The translations under genes and the position numbers were made by a program. Shown here piece after piece: positions 23,523 to 33,700 of a DNA stretch of 64,000 nucleotides. Position 1 is the first letter of the stretch. Each line of letters starts with the position of its first letter. The stretch is taken from assembly GCA_950295325.1 (NCBI GenBank), contig OX485807.1:14721001-14785000 (forward strand), in the 5' to 3' direction. The notes under the pieces are model-generated. The model did not search any database and was not told the DNA's origin. It saw nothing but the letters and a program-made list of their open reading frames with translations. The stretch is from Polytrichum commune (lineage: Eukaryota; Streptophyta; Polytrichopsida; Polytrichales; Polytrichaceae).

Positions 23523-24092
23523 GCTGATGAGATGTGTTCATGGGTCCCACATTAGATTCAAGAATAAAGCATCCGGATGCGAGAATCCCAATGCTTCAGA
23601 TGGAATTTGAAGGCAAGGCAGCTAAATTCAACTCATCAGTTGAGTAATGTTATGATTGGAGTGCTTTTGTTTTGAATTGTTGACATTAGTAGCAACATAG
23701 CATTTATTGATAAGCAATTGAGAGGTTGCGATTAAGAAACTATGATAATTTACAATTGTTGTTGAAAACTTTACATTAATAAATAGTTTGAGTGCTTTGC
23801 ATACATAGAGAATCCTGGAATTAAAGGTGAATTATGCTCGCCCAATATTTGGCCCCATGAAACACAACCAATAAGTTGAGTAATGTTATGAAAGAGAATC
23901 TTTGTTTTGACCGCTTGTAATTTTTACCACACTTCCCTAATGGGGTGCAAGTATGGTCAAGTGTACCCAAAAAATGCTCCGGTATACATATTTTGGACAA
24001 ATGCTTAAAAGTAGTAGCAAAGTGTTGTTTAAATTGGACTTCTTTTCTTGTCAACCTCATGGAACAATATGAGCATATTTATTATGTACAAA
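23523..24092. other. Unassigned sequence
   Basis: Two GAGTAATGTTATGA motifs (near 23643 and 23878) resemble the ends of the small MITE at 35109-35264, so a diverged relative may lie here. No gene is seen. Confidence 0.35.
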
Positions 24093-24418
24093 AGGGTGGC
24101 TTAAACCCAAGGCGTCAACCCGGGTCTCATGGGACTCCAAGGTTAAGTTGACTAAGGCCAAAATAGCAATCGGATGGGTGACATTCCTACCCCTTCATTT
24201 CCAATACACCCTACCACATATGACCCACGCAATCATAGTTGGGATATATGGGTGAATTAGATATTCTCAACCAACCATATGGGAAACTAGGGGCTCGCCC
24301 TTGGGGGAGAGAGGTGTTAGCCATCTTGTCCATGCCCACTCAAGGTGTTCACCTTCGAAAAGGAGGCATTATTAAGTCGTTAGGGCCCCTCTAATTCTCG
24401 TAATGCCCATTTTGGGAT

Positions 24419-24460
<42 letters not shown>

Positions 24461-24530
24461 TGAAAATGAAGCAACACTATAATTCACGCCGGTGGCAACA
24501 TGAGAGTCATCTTTCTTATGTTTCTTTCTT
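24093..24530 (+). repeat. Dispersed repeat R5, full-length-like copy
   Basis: It begins GGGTGGCTTAAACCCAAGG and ends with a GAAGCAACAC block followed by GTGGCAACATGAGAGTCATC and a TTTCTTTC-rich tail. A TA expansion of about 36 bp interrupts it at 24422-24457. Other copies are at 31651-32261 (intron 7 of permease B), about 34950-35100 (intron 2 of permease B, inverted) and about 44740-44880. The simple-repeat tail suggests a SINE-like retroposon, but I cannot identify clear Pol III boxes. Confidence 0.65.
24422..24457. repeat. (TA)n microsatellite
   Basis: An alternating AT tract of about 36 bp inside repeat R5. Confidence 0.95.
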
Positions 24531-24809
24531 TCAATAAAAAATGCTCTTTCACGTTTATGCATCTTCATTATTACATTGAAATAGGCCCTTTTCTTGAACA
24601 AAATTTCATGCCAAAATGTCATATTAGTGACCAAGAATACAACATTTGAATGATATGACATTTTCTTGCACGACCAAACATGTCTTAATCAAGATAGAGA
24701 ACAATAACCGGATGAGAAAATCCTCAAGCCGATCCAATGTCCAAAATTTGATCTGGAGTTTTTTTATTTTTTTTTATTTTTTATAATACAACCAATTTTT
24801 AATTTATGT

Positions 24810-24940
24810 TATTGAGACATAAGGCCAAAAAACCAATGCCAAAATGAGTCAAGAACCAAGGAAAATGTGCCCACTTTGAGGGGAGGCGGAACCCCACGGA
24901 CTTGTAACAACGCCACATATAAGGAGTATCAAAGACCCAC
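24810..24940. repeat. Dispersed repeat R9, copy 1
   Basis: The text GCCCACTTTGAGGGGAGGCG and flanks recur in the same orientation at about 27490-27600 (GCCCACTTCGAGGGGAGGCG). It is about 110-130 bp long and of unknown class. Confidence 0.65.
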
Positions 24941-25124
24941 ACCCCACCAAGGACAACCCACCTAAACCACCAACCAAGGACCACCCCCATGTCACCAAGT
25001 GAACAAACTAAGATACTAACTAACTAACTAAATGCTTTGCCATTTCCAATTCCAAGTGATTTTCAAAGTTGTCTCTCCTACAAAACACATTCCTAACCCC
25101 CCCAAGTTCGGTTGAAGCCTTTGA

Positions 25125-25136
25125 GGGGGGGGGGGG
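25125..25136. repeat. G12 homopolymer
   Basis: An uninterrupted G run. Confidence 0.9.
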
Positions 25137-26287
25137 TTGCATAGGCTTTGTCCTGCTAGTTTCCCCCAATGACACCACCGTCCTAGCATTTTGGGGAGCT
25201 TTAAAAAAAGTTAATTCTTTATTGAATTGACAGTTGGGAACTGGGTTTGCCTCCCCAACATACTGGTAGCTCTTGAAAAATGGTGAGTGAAAACATGGCC
25301 CACCATTTTGGGTGCCAATGAGAATGCAACACACACCCGAAAGTGGAGAGAAGCTTCAGCCATCATGTCTAGAGTCTAGACTATTGGAGTTGGATTCAAG
25401 TGCCCACAACAATGAACAGGTAGTGCCGGCAGTTAGTTAAAAGCTAGCCGGTTGAATTTGAGAATTTCCGAATGGAATAGAAATGTTTAGGAAGGGGTTC
25501 TGGAAGAAAATCAAGGTTTTTGGAAATGGGCCGATTAGAAGAAAAAAAATGTTGGCATTTAGGCAAGCTGCCCTAGAGTATCCACGGCAAATTACCGATT
25601 AAAAGGTATTTTTCACGGCAGGTAGCCAACCATACATATATTTTTTTAGGAAATATTTAAATACTATGCAGACTTGGAGTTACCATTGCCTTGCTAGCTT
25701 GTGGTTTAGGGTTAGTTGCTTGCTGCCGCAGCTTGCATTTTTGTTTCCATTCCGAGTGCTTGACTTCTTGAATCGTTGAATCGTTGAATGATCGACTATG
25801 TGCCACTCCGACATCTCTTGTTTCATATCTGGAGCTCTCAGCGCACGGAGCCGCCATCGGAAAATACTTGGACCCTTTGTGGTGCTTGTATTTCCTAAAG
25901 GCTAAATCCTTAGCCCTAAGCTGGTAGGGGCTTTGCCAGGTTCAACTCCTGCTAAGGATACTATTTAGACCAAAAATAAAAGATTGAATGCCAACATTCT
26001 TTAACCATGGACACTTGGGAAAATAAAATAAAATGAAACTTAAAGGAAAAAAAATAAACAAGGAAAAAACATCCACCACCAAAATACAAAACCGGCCCCA
26101 TATTAAACATGTAGGAAACTGGACAAATGAAAAAAGAAATGTCATCTAATCACCTAAATACATTAGGAGATGGGGGATAGATATCAACCGATAAAATTTG
26201 CACTCTCTAGGCCCACTTCCGGGTAAAATTTGAAAAATCCGAGTCACCTCCTACAAGCTAGGAAATTGTTTGTTTTCTCTACAAAAC
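25137..26287. other. Unassigned sequence
   Basis: A weak match to the hAT-like MITE end lies near 25405-25480. The text AGGTTCAACTCCTGCTAAGG at about 25938 resembles a Pol III B box and recurs in part near 26961. That is too little to call a tRNA or SINE. No protein gene is recognised. Confidence 0.35.
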
Positions 26288-27348
26288 CAATGTCCAGGGA
26301 GAACCGGTATTTAGTGTAATGGCGGCTGGTTGGTTTTGTGAAAAGTCCGGTTGAATTGGGAAAGTGGAGGTTGTGAAACCGGTGCTTTTTTTTTTTTTTT
26401 TTTAAATGGATTTCAACCGGCAACCGTTTTGAGGAGGAGGATTTTTACCTGGATGAATTGTGAAATAGGCGGTTTTCATCCGGTTTGATTCATCTAGGGC
26501 CATATATCATATGATTCTAGGGTTTAGGTTATGTGTTCGTTGTAGGCTTGTAGCGATTTGGTGAATGGCGGACAGATGAAGTTTTTGCTTCATTATTGCG
26601 TTTCATTATTGATGGCTAGCGTTTAGAATGTATTATGAGTGTGTCTATGGAAGATCTTCGTGGTGATCTTGATAATGTACTAATGGAAGCCATAGCTTTA
26701 TGGAGGAAATCTTTACAAAGTTTAGATGGTTGTTTTCACATCCACAGAGATACCTTTCAGGACGTTTTCCTCTTGAAGGTGAAGATGATACTGTTGATTT
26801 TGTCTCTAACAATTGATGAATTTCATTTTTGTATATAGTATGGTATGTTAGGTTACTCTTTTATCATGTTGTGGCCTCAAATCTAATATGAGGTTTTAAG
26901 ACCTAGGTATGATAGAAGAGTAAATCCACGGTCATCAACCGGTTGATGGGTTATTTTAGGTTCAACTCGTGCTATGGATAAAATGTTGATCATTGTTGTC
27001 GTTTCTTGTATGTAATGAATTGTTGATCATTATTGTTGGATGTTGACATCATTAAATATTATTGTTGTATGTTGATATGTTCTTTGGACATTGTTGTTGA
27101 ATGGTGTATGTTGTTTGTAGATATAATTTTGACACATTGGAAAACCGGCTTACTTATCAATGCCCAAGTTTTTGGCCGGTTGTCATTATAATGAAGAGGA
27201 AATTACCCGGCACTTGAAAAAAAATATAGGATATTGGCTGGTCCAAATTAATGGCAACAAGTTTGCAACCGGTCAAACCGTGGAAAAACCAGTAGAAGTT
27301 GTGAAGGGGCGGATTTTAGCTGGTTGAGCTCAAAAATCTCCCGAACGA
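26288..27348. mobile_element. Possible longer relative of the hAT-like MITE
   Basis: The left end CAATGTCCAGGGAGAACCGG and the right end CAAAAATCTCCCGAACGAG resemble the two ends of the 206-228 bp hAT-like MITEs. The roughly 1.06-kb interior holds several ACCGG-rich phrases and one short frame (26635-26838, 67 residues) without a recognisable domain. No matching 8-bp duplication is visible, so the call is tentative. Confidence 0.3.
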
Positions 27349-27489
27349 GAGGATGTGTTTTCCTGTTTGTTTCAATTCATCCTGGCATTGGCTTTGTTGG
27401 CCTTCTGTCTCAAAAATAAAATAAAAAATCTCCCGAACCCTGTACAAAACTCTCCGGATTCTGGCCCACAGACGTAAGTCTTTTTTTTT

Positions 27490-27605
27490 GGAGACAGGAG
27501 GCCAAAAGCCAACGCCAAATTGAAACCAAAAAAGAGGGAAAACGCGCCCACTTCGAGGGGAGGCGGGACCCCTTGAGCGCGAAACACCGCCACGTAAAGT
27601 TAGCG
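27490..27605. repeat. Dispersed repeat R9, copy 2
   Basis: Homologous to about 24810-24940. This copy has higher GC and is flanked by unassigned sequence. Confidence 0.65.
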
Positions 27606-28899
27606 GAGTCCGGACAACAAACGGTCATGATCACGCGACTACTAACTTAAGCTTGGGTAGCTAGGTATCTAGCTGTGGGCATTTAATCCAATGCGCCTAA
27701 TATTCAAGTAAGACATGGAATCTCTGCTTTTTCTTCCTCAACAATAGTAATCTCACCTGGAGATGCTTCTTGGCCCATACGGTGCCAAATTGAGATCAGT
27801 CAGAAGACTTGAGCTTTTGGGGGTCAGGTGGGAAGATAGATAACACAATCATGCCTGCACTCAAGGCTTCTGACTGCAAAAGACGGCTATGAAATTGCTT
27901 CGTCTTGGGCCTCAGCCGAAGCTCTGGATACACCCATATTCGTGGCTACTTAGCAAGATTCACCCAGCAATTTTAGTACTGCTGTCCCTCTTTAGCATGA
28001 CACGTTTGGGAAACACACAAAAAGGCGTGCTATCGAGAAGTCGTCTTGTCATTAATGCGATAAATCGCGTAAAGTTGTCGTATGATTGAGGGAAGTACAG
28101 AAAACATAAGCAATATACGTAGATGGTACGAAATAAAAACTTATAACTCCAAACAAATACAAATATTCTCAAGAATTCTTTGAAATAGGAGTCCAAAGAT
28201 CTTTGGTGTTGTCTATCCAAGTTAGCAACTGTCACCTTATCTAAATTCCCTACTAACTTTTGGAAACTAATAATTTCATTAACACCAAAGTATAAAGAGT
28301 TCTCTAATAAGAAACTAGACGACAATGGTGCATGACGTTTAGCATCAGGATATTGATGATACTATATCACCCGTGTACATGGCAACATACTAGGTAGGAG
28401 GCCATTCTAACCCTAGCCATGTCCATTTTACACCAGCAACCCTAAGTATCCTTAAGTTTCCAATGATAAGGAAAATTCCCAAGTAGTTCTCAAGTGAAAA
28501 ATGGATGTATTTTAGATGTACATAACATAAATGAAAGGAATTTAAGCATTAACCACCTCTTTAATAGGGCAGAATGGAGATTCTAAATGTCGCTTTATTG
28601 AGTGTTGTAGTCGTATAAAAGAGGGAGTTTTGAACTAAAAAGTTTGGTCTCGCAAAAATGTGTTGTAATATCGAGGGTGTCATATAAATGAGTGTCGTAT
28701 TAACAAGGTTAGATTATACGTAATATGATAGCCCACTCCACATCTACCGGTGTGGGTCACTACTGTAGTGAACGGGTTATCCCAACACTAGTTACATCCA
28801 ATGGCTCTTACTTGTCAAATTGGAGTTGAAAGTGGCCCCTGTTGGTGGGAGCCGTTCACTGGTTGTTCACGCTAATAAGTGTGGGCATGCTATGAGCAA
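27606..28899. other. Unassigned intergenic sequence
   Basis: A 121-codon frame at 27960-28325 (-) has no recognisable domain. Nothing here supports a gene. Confidence 0.4.
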
Positions 28900-29127
28900 C
28901 ATTGTTTGGGAAGATTTTTGGGCATAATTGGTCGAGATCTTAGTGTTTCCAAGACTAACCAATTACATGTTGACATCTTTTGATTTTCCTTTATTAAATT
29001 GAGGGATATTTCGCAAATTCTTCTAAATGGATCGGTAATCTTCCCGAAGTCTTGCATTTGAACCAGTTATTGCTCAAACTCAATTGGTTATTTGTAACTA
29101 GTAGTCAATTCTCCATCATGTTCATTG
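28900..29127 (+). mobile_element. hAT-like MITE, copy 2
   Basis: Flanked by ATGAGCAA (28892-28899) and CTGAGCAA (29128-29135), an 8-bp duplication with one mismatch as expected for hAT elements. The ends CATTGTTTGGGAAGATTTTT and CATGTTCATTG fit the family ends. It is non-coding. Confidence 0.82.
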
Positions 29128-30723
29128 CTGAGCAACACGAGATTAATGTCTTATCTCTTCTTAATTTATTTACACCGATATTTGAGTGGCATATGGTGGC
29201 AAGGCTTGTCACTTATTTAGGCATCGGATGTAGCTCTCAAGGACTCAAAGAGGCACTACTACCCTAAATTATTCAGCTTCATGAGAGTTATGGGTGGGGC
29301 CGAGAATATGTCAAAGAAAATTCTTGGACAATTCCTAGGTGGTACTTTGGCTCTCCATATTCAAGCTGAAAGTGTATGCCTTACCATAGTGAATTCAACG
29401 CTAGCTATGTGTTCACAGTAGGTTACAGACCCAAAATCACAAAATAATTATACTCAGATTATTAAGCTTGCAAAGGTCATGTGTGTCCTATTTCAACCTC
29501 CTTCCTTTCAATAGTTGATGAAATGTAAAGTTAGGTTTAAGGAACTTCAATTTAATTTTTTGCATTTCAATTGTGCCCATCTTGATTGGGCACACTTTAA
29601 GATGTTCAGTATCGTGGGACTTCCATTTGGAGTCATCCACATTTTTGATACCAAGACATTTGTATAATGTATACGGGTCTTTCATGGTCATTTTTAATTT
29701 AATTTTTTAATTTTTATAACTGGTTAGCTATATTTGAGTGCTATGTGGTTAGTGTTTAGATCTGAGAACGGACACTACAAAGACATATGTTCGTATTAGA
29801 CTGGATCGCATGCTAGAAAATGTTAATCATTCTAAGTTCAATAATCAACATAAATGATGGGGGGGGGGGGAGCTATATGAGCTCAAGAAATCTTCGCTTA
29901 GATAATGAATAACATATTTTGCATGTCAAGCTCTAAAAATGAAGAAGCAAATGGTAGCTACGGACACAACTTGGAATGGGCAATCATCTTGCACTAGTTG
30001 CGTGTTTCACATCCTAAGAGAAGTGGGTGTAGAACTGAAAGCATTTGTTAATGGCATGCTTATCTTAGTTGGGAAGACAACCAAGTTTACTATTCATTAT
30101 TAGAAAGACAGTTGTATGGAGATTCAAACTTGACAAAACGTGTAAAGGAATGTGGCCTATTATGGGAACTTCCAACTCCACATACAAACCCGACCATAAG
30201 ATCAACTCGGGAAGCATCTCGTCCAATTGGCAATTGCGAATCGTGACGACTGTCGTTTCAAGTTTCACAACAAAAGAAGAGATGTCTAAGTTATAAAAGA
30301 GCAAAGTGTAGATTCCCTTTCTCTTCAAAAGAACACGATAGGCCTCGTACGCTTAGTGGTGTCCATATTTGAGCACACGATCTGTTCTCATCGTAACACG
30401 CGTACATTTCGTGTCTATTCTCCCATTCTCACGTACTCAAAATATAGGTGTCCTATTGAGGAGAGTGACCACACAAGGCCCATTTACTTAGCAAGAAGGC
30501 TTCAAGGACGTCATGGAGGAAATCTGTCAAACACTCTCTACTCAGATGAACACACACCTGGCTGCAAGATCACAAAACACTGACCAAGAAATGAAGTAAT
30601 GATATTTGCAGGGATGTAGATCATGCCACATTAAAAGCTGGCCAGATTACTTGATTCAAATGATCCGAGGTAGTACAAGACATAGAGACAGCTAAGCTAA
30701 AAAATTGTGATGAATATAGAGAG
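29128..30723. other. Repeat-rich sequence downstream of permease B
   Basis: Two pieces of repeat R6 lie at about 29725-30030 (+) and about 30350-30480 (inverted). A G12 run lies at 29859-29870. The 3' UTR of permease B should occupy the last few hundred bases. No other gene is seen. Confidence 0.5.
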
Positions 30724-33700
30724 TCATAATGCATATCCCAGTTTAGAATCGGTCAAGCGATCGGTATCTTTGTGGAGGGTGACTTGAGGACCTTTGAACC
30801 ATTTGCGGCCGCTGATGAGCCAATATGAGACGGTGAGCGCGAAGACCCCGCCAACAGCAACTGGTGTATAATTTAGTGATTGATCAGTCACAGGGTAGCG
30901 CACAGGCAAGCAGAAGAGAACAGTAATGGTCATGACCCACAGGACCGCAACCCAGCCGATGAAGAGGCTACACGCCTTTCCTCCGAACCGCACAGGGCCT
31001 CGCACAAATGTGTGGCGAGCAACCGTGACCCGGAAGAAAATTGGCAACACGTATGCAATGTATAATCCAATCACAGCAATCGACACCATCGCTTGGAAGG
31101 CCACCACACTCCCCAGAGACTGCCAATTTTCCAAACCGAGCAGCGTCGCCAATTAGAACACCTCCCACTGATCTATTAGTTGCAAAGTGTCACGATTTCA
31201 TCCATGCCATGCTTAAGTGTTACGTTTTCATTTAGCATGTTATGTTGCATTATCACAGTACCAAAACTCATCCGCTAAGCTTAACCCTATTCACAAGAAG
31301 CAACTGTAAATGCAAGCCGACATCACAATTTCGGAATCAAAATCTACTTGAATGGGAGAGGAAACCAAATCATACCGGAAGTGCCATGATGAAGGCTATG
31401 AAACAAGATAGCCACACTGCGTTGACAGGAACGTCGTGTTTGTTCACCTTGTGCCACAATCTTGAGAGAGGTAGAGCTCCGTCCCTTGAAAATGCGTAAA
31501 CCATCCTGGAAAAGGGTCACGCTGCACATTAAAGTTCTATCCAGTACAGTACTCCACAGCAAAATAGGTGCCTATTCGTGATCGATCGACTTGTGTATTC
31601 GTTAAAATTGCGTAGCTCTGGGTATGACCATACGAGGCCATATGAATGTCGGGTGGCTTACACTCCAAGGCCTCAACTTACAGGAACTGTGAGGTTAACC
31701 CGCCTAAAGGAATGCACGGGGAGAACCGACCGCGAGTTACAAATGAACCGGTTGAGTTTGAGAAAATTTTGGTAAACGGCCAAGACTTCAGGAAATTTAC
31801 CGATCATTCAGAGGTATTCAGAGAATATGCCTCAAATTAATAAAGAAAAACCGAAAGATGTCAACATGTAACCGGTTAGACTTGGAACCACTAGGATCTT
31901 GACTGATTATGCCTAACAATCTCCTTGGACACTAGCCTAAGGCTGGGATAGTACTAGGATGAGTTCATATTTCTAGCACTAGATTTCTACTGCACTTTAC
32001 AACTATGCGGTCCACCAATTGTAAGGGGGTGTATCCAAGCAAACAGAATATTTTCAACCAACCATGTGGGAACCCTAAACTTTTCCCTTGTGCGATATAG
32101 GGGTGGGTCAGCTCGTCCACGCCTATTCAAGGTATCTCACCTCTGAAAGAAGGCGCCAATGTTCTTGGAGGTCCCTCTCATTCTTGTGGTGTCTATTTCG
32201 GGATTACATATGGACTCAGACGAACTCAAAATGAATGAAGCAACACCATATTGATTCATACCTGGAATTACTTGTCACACAGCCCAGACCGCCCAAGTAG
32301 ACAGCCACCGCGATGATGCCGAGGCACACAATCCCGCCGGTTCCACTGCCATACCGGTCTCTGAAAACACCATAGAAGAGTTGGGCCACCGCATAGCCGC
32401 CTGCATCATTTGCAGGGTCCAACAAGGACGTTGGGTCGATCACTGTGAATGTGAGACCAAGGATGTAGCCCCACCCCACGACGATGGAGGCGACGATCGA
32501 GCTCAGAATCCCGTAGGCTCCATACCTGTCTGATAATTTTGTTTCTTCCGTCTTGCAAGAAAAGGGTTACAGACGGGCATTGTCAAGCTCAACAGACGAC
32601 AGAAGCTAGGACATGATTGAGCATGAGCATGAGCATGAGCAGGTCTCTATAACCAATTAAGGTCTTTGGACATGAAGTTCACATGCATTCATATTCGTTC
32701 ATTAATTGGAAAGTACGCAAAATAGTCTTACTGCTGTGGGCCACAATAATTCTCTAGAGTCTATATCAATCTTCAACCCACACTAAATCTGTAGTATAAA
32801 ATTAGAGGGAGAAAAGCCGAGGTGAAATCCACATAAACTTCCACCCCAACTAGATAATTAATTAATAATTTCCACGCTAAGTTTCCACCCACACTAATAA
32901 GACTATTTAGTATAGCTTGCTCAGGAGTCAGTACCCACATCCAAATCATTTTATGACATCACATTGTTGTGTTGGGTGTCCATTAACAACATTCTTGGAG
33001 TATTCAGCCATGTCCCAAACCTTTTGACCACTTATAGGCAAGTGTCTGACCTCTATAAAACCTACAGCCAGAAAGTCAAATATGAATATGCTTATATCAG
33101 TCTGCTAATGATTTAGCAGCCACCCTTGATAGACAATGAAATTGGTGGAGGAAAAAAGCTGACAATTTGTTATTCACAATGACGTACGCAAGGGAAAGCA
33201 GATGAGACTCAAGAGAGATATCATTTCTCACCATATGAGCAGAAGCATCAAAGCCAGCAAGGGAATACTGGCTCATGAGGAGGCCAAGGAAGAAAATGTA
33301 GGGGCTACTCGAGATACCCAAGTCGGGCTTGTAGAAAGATGTGAAGACAAAGGAGGCTGTCTGTCTTTCAACGGCCACAGCGGGAATCAGAATGGTCAAC
33401 AGAAACACTCCTGCAATAATTATGCCGCCAATTTCACCAAAATTAATATAAACCAGAGGCTTAATTAAAGAAAATGATATTGATGACAAAGTCATCATTG
33501 ACATACTAAGAAGCATTCATCCTTGTGAGGCTACTTTACATGGAAATACTTGAAGGATAGAAATACACAAGGATAATTGTAGTTGAATTTGATGACGAAA
33601 TCATTATTGACATAGGAGGGTTTGGGAATGCCTGACCCTCTTCAACTACCCTTCTCCTTCTTGTACTGAACATGCATAAACTTGGTGGAAGAATTAGATT

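Noticed and set aside
25895-25965. tRNA-like B-box text (AGGTTCAACTCC) near 25938 and again near 26961
   Set aside because: No acceptor stem, anticodon arm or convincing A box could be assembled. It is possibly a decayed SINE head, not a tRNA gene.
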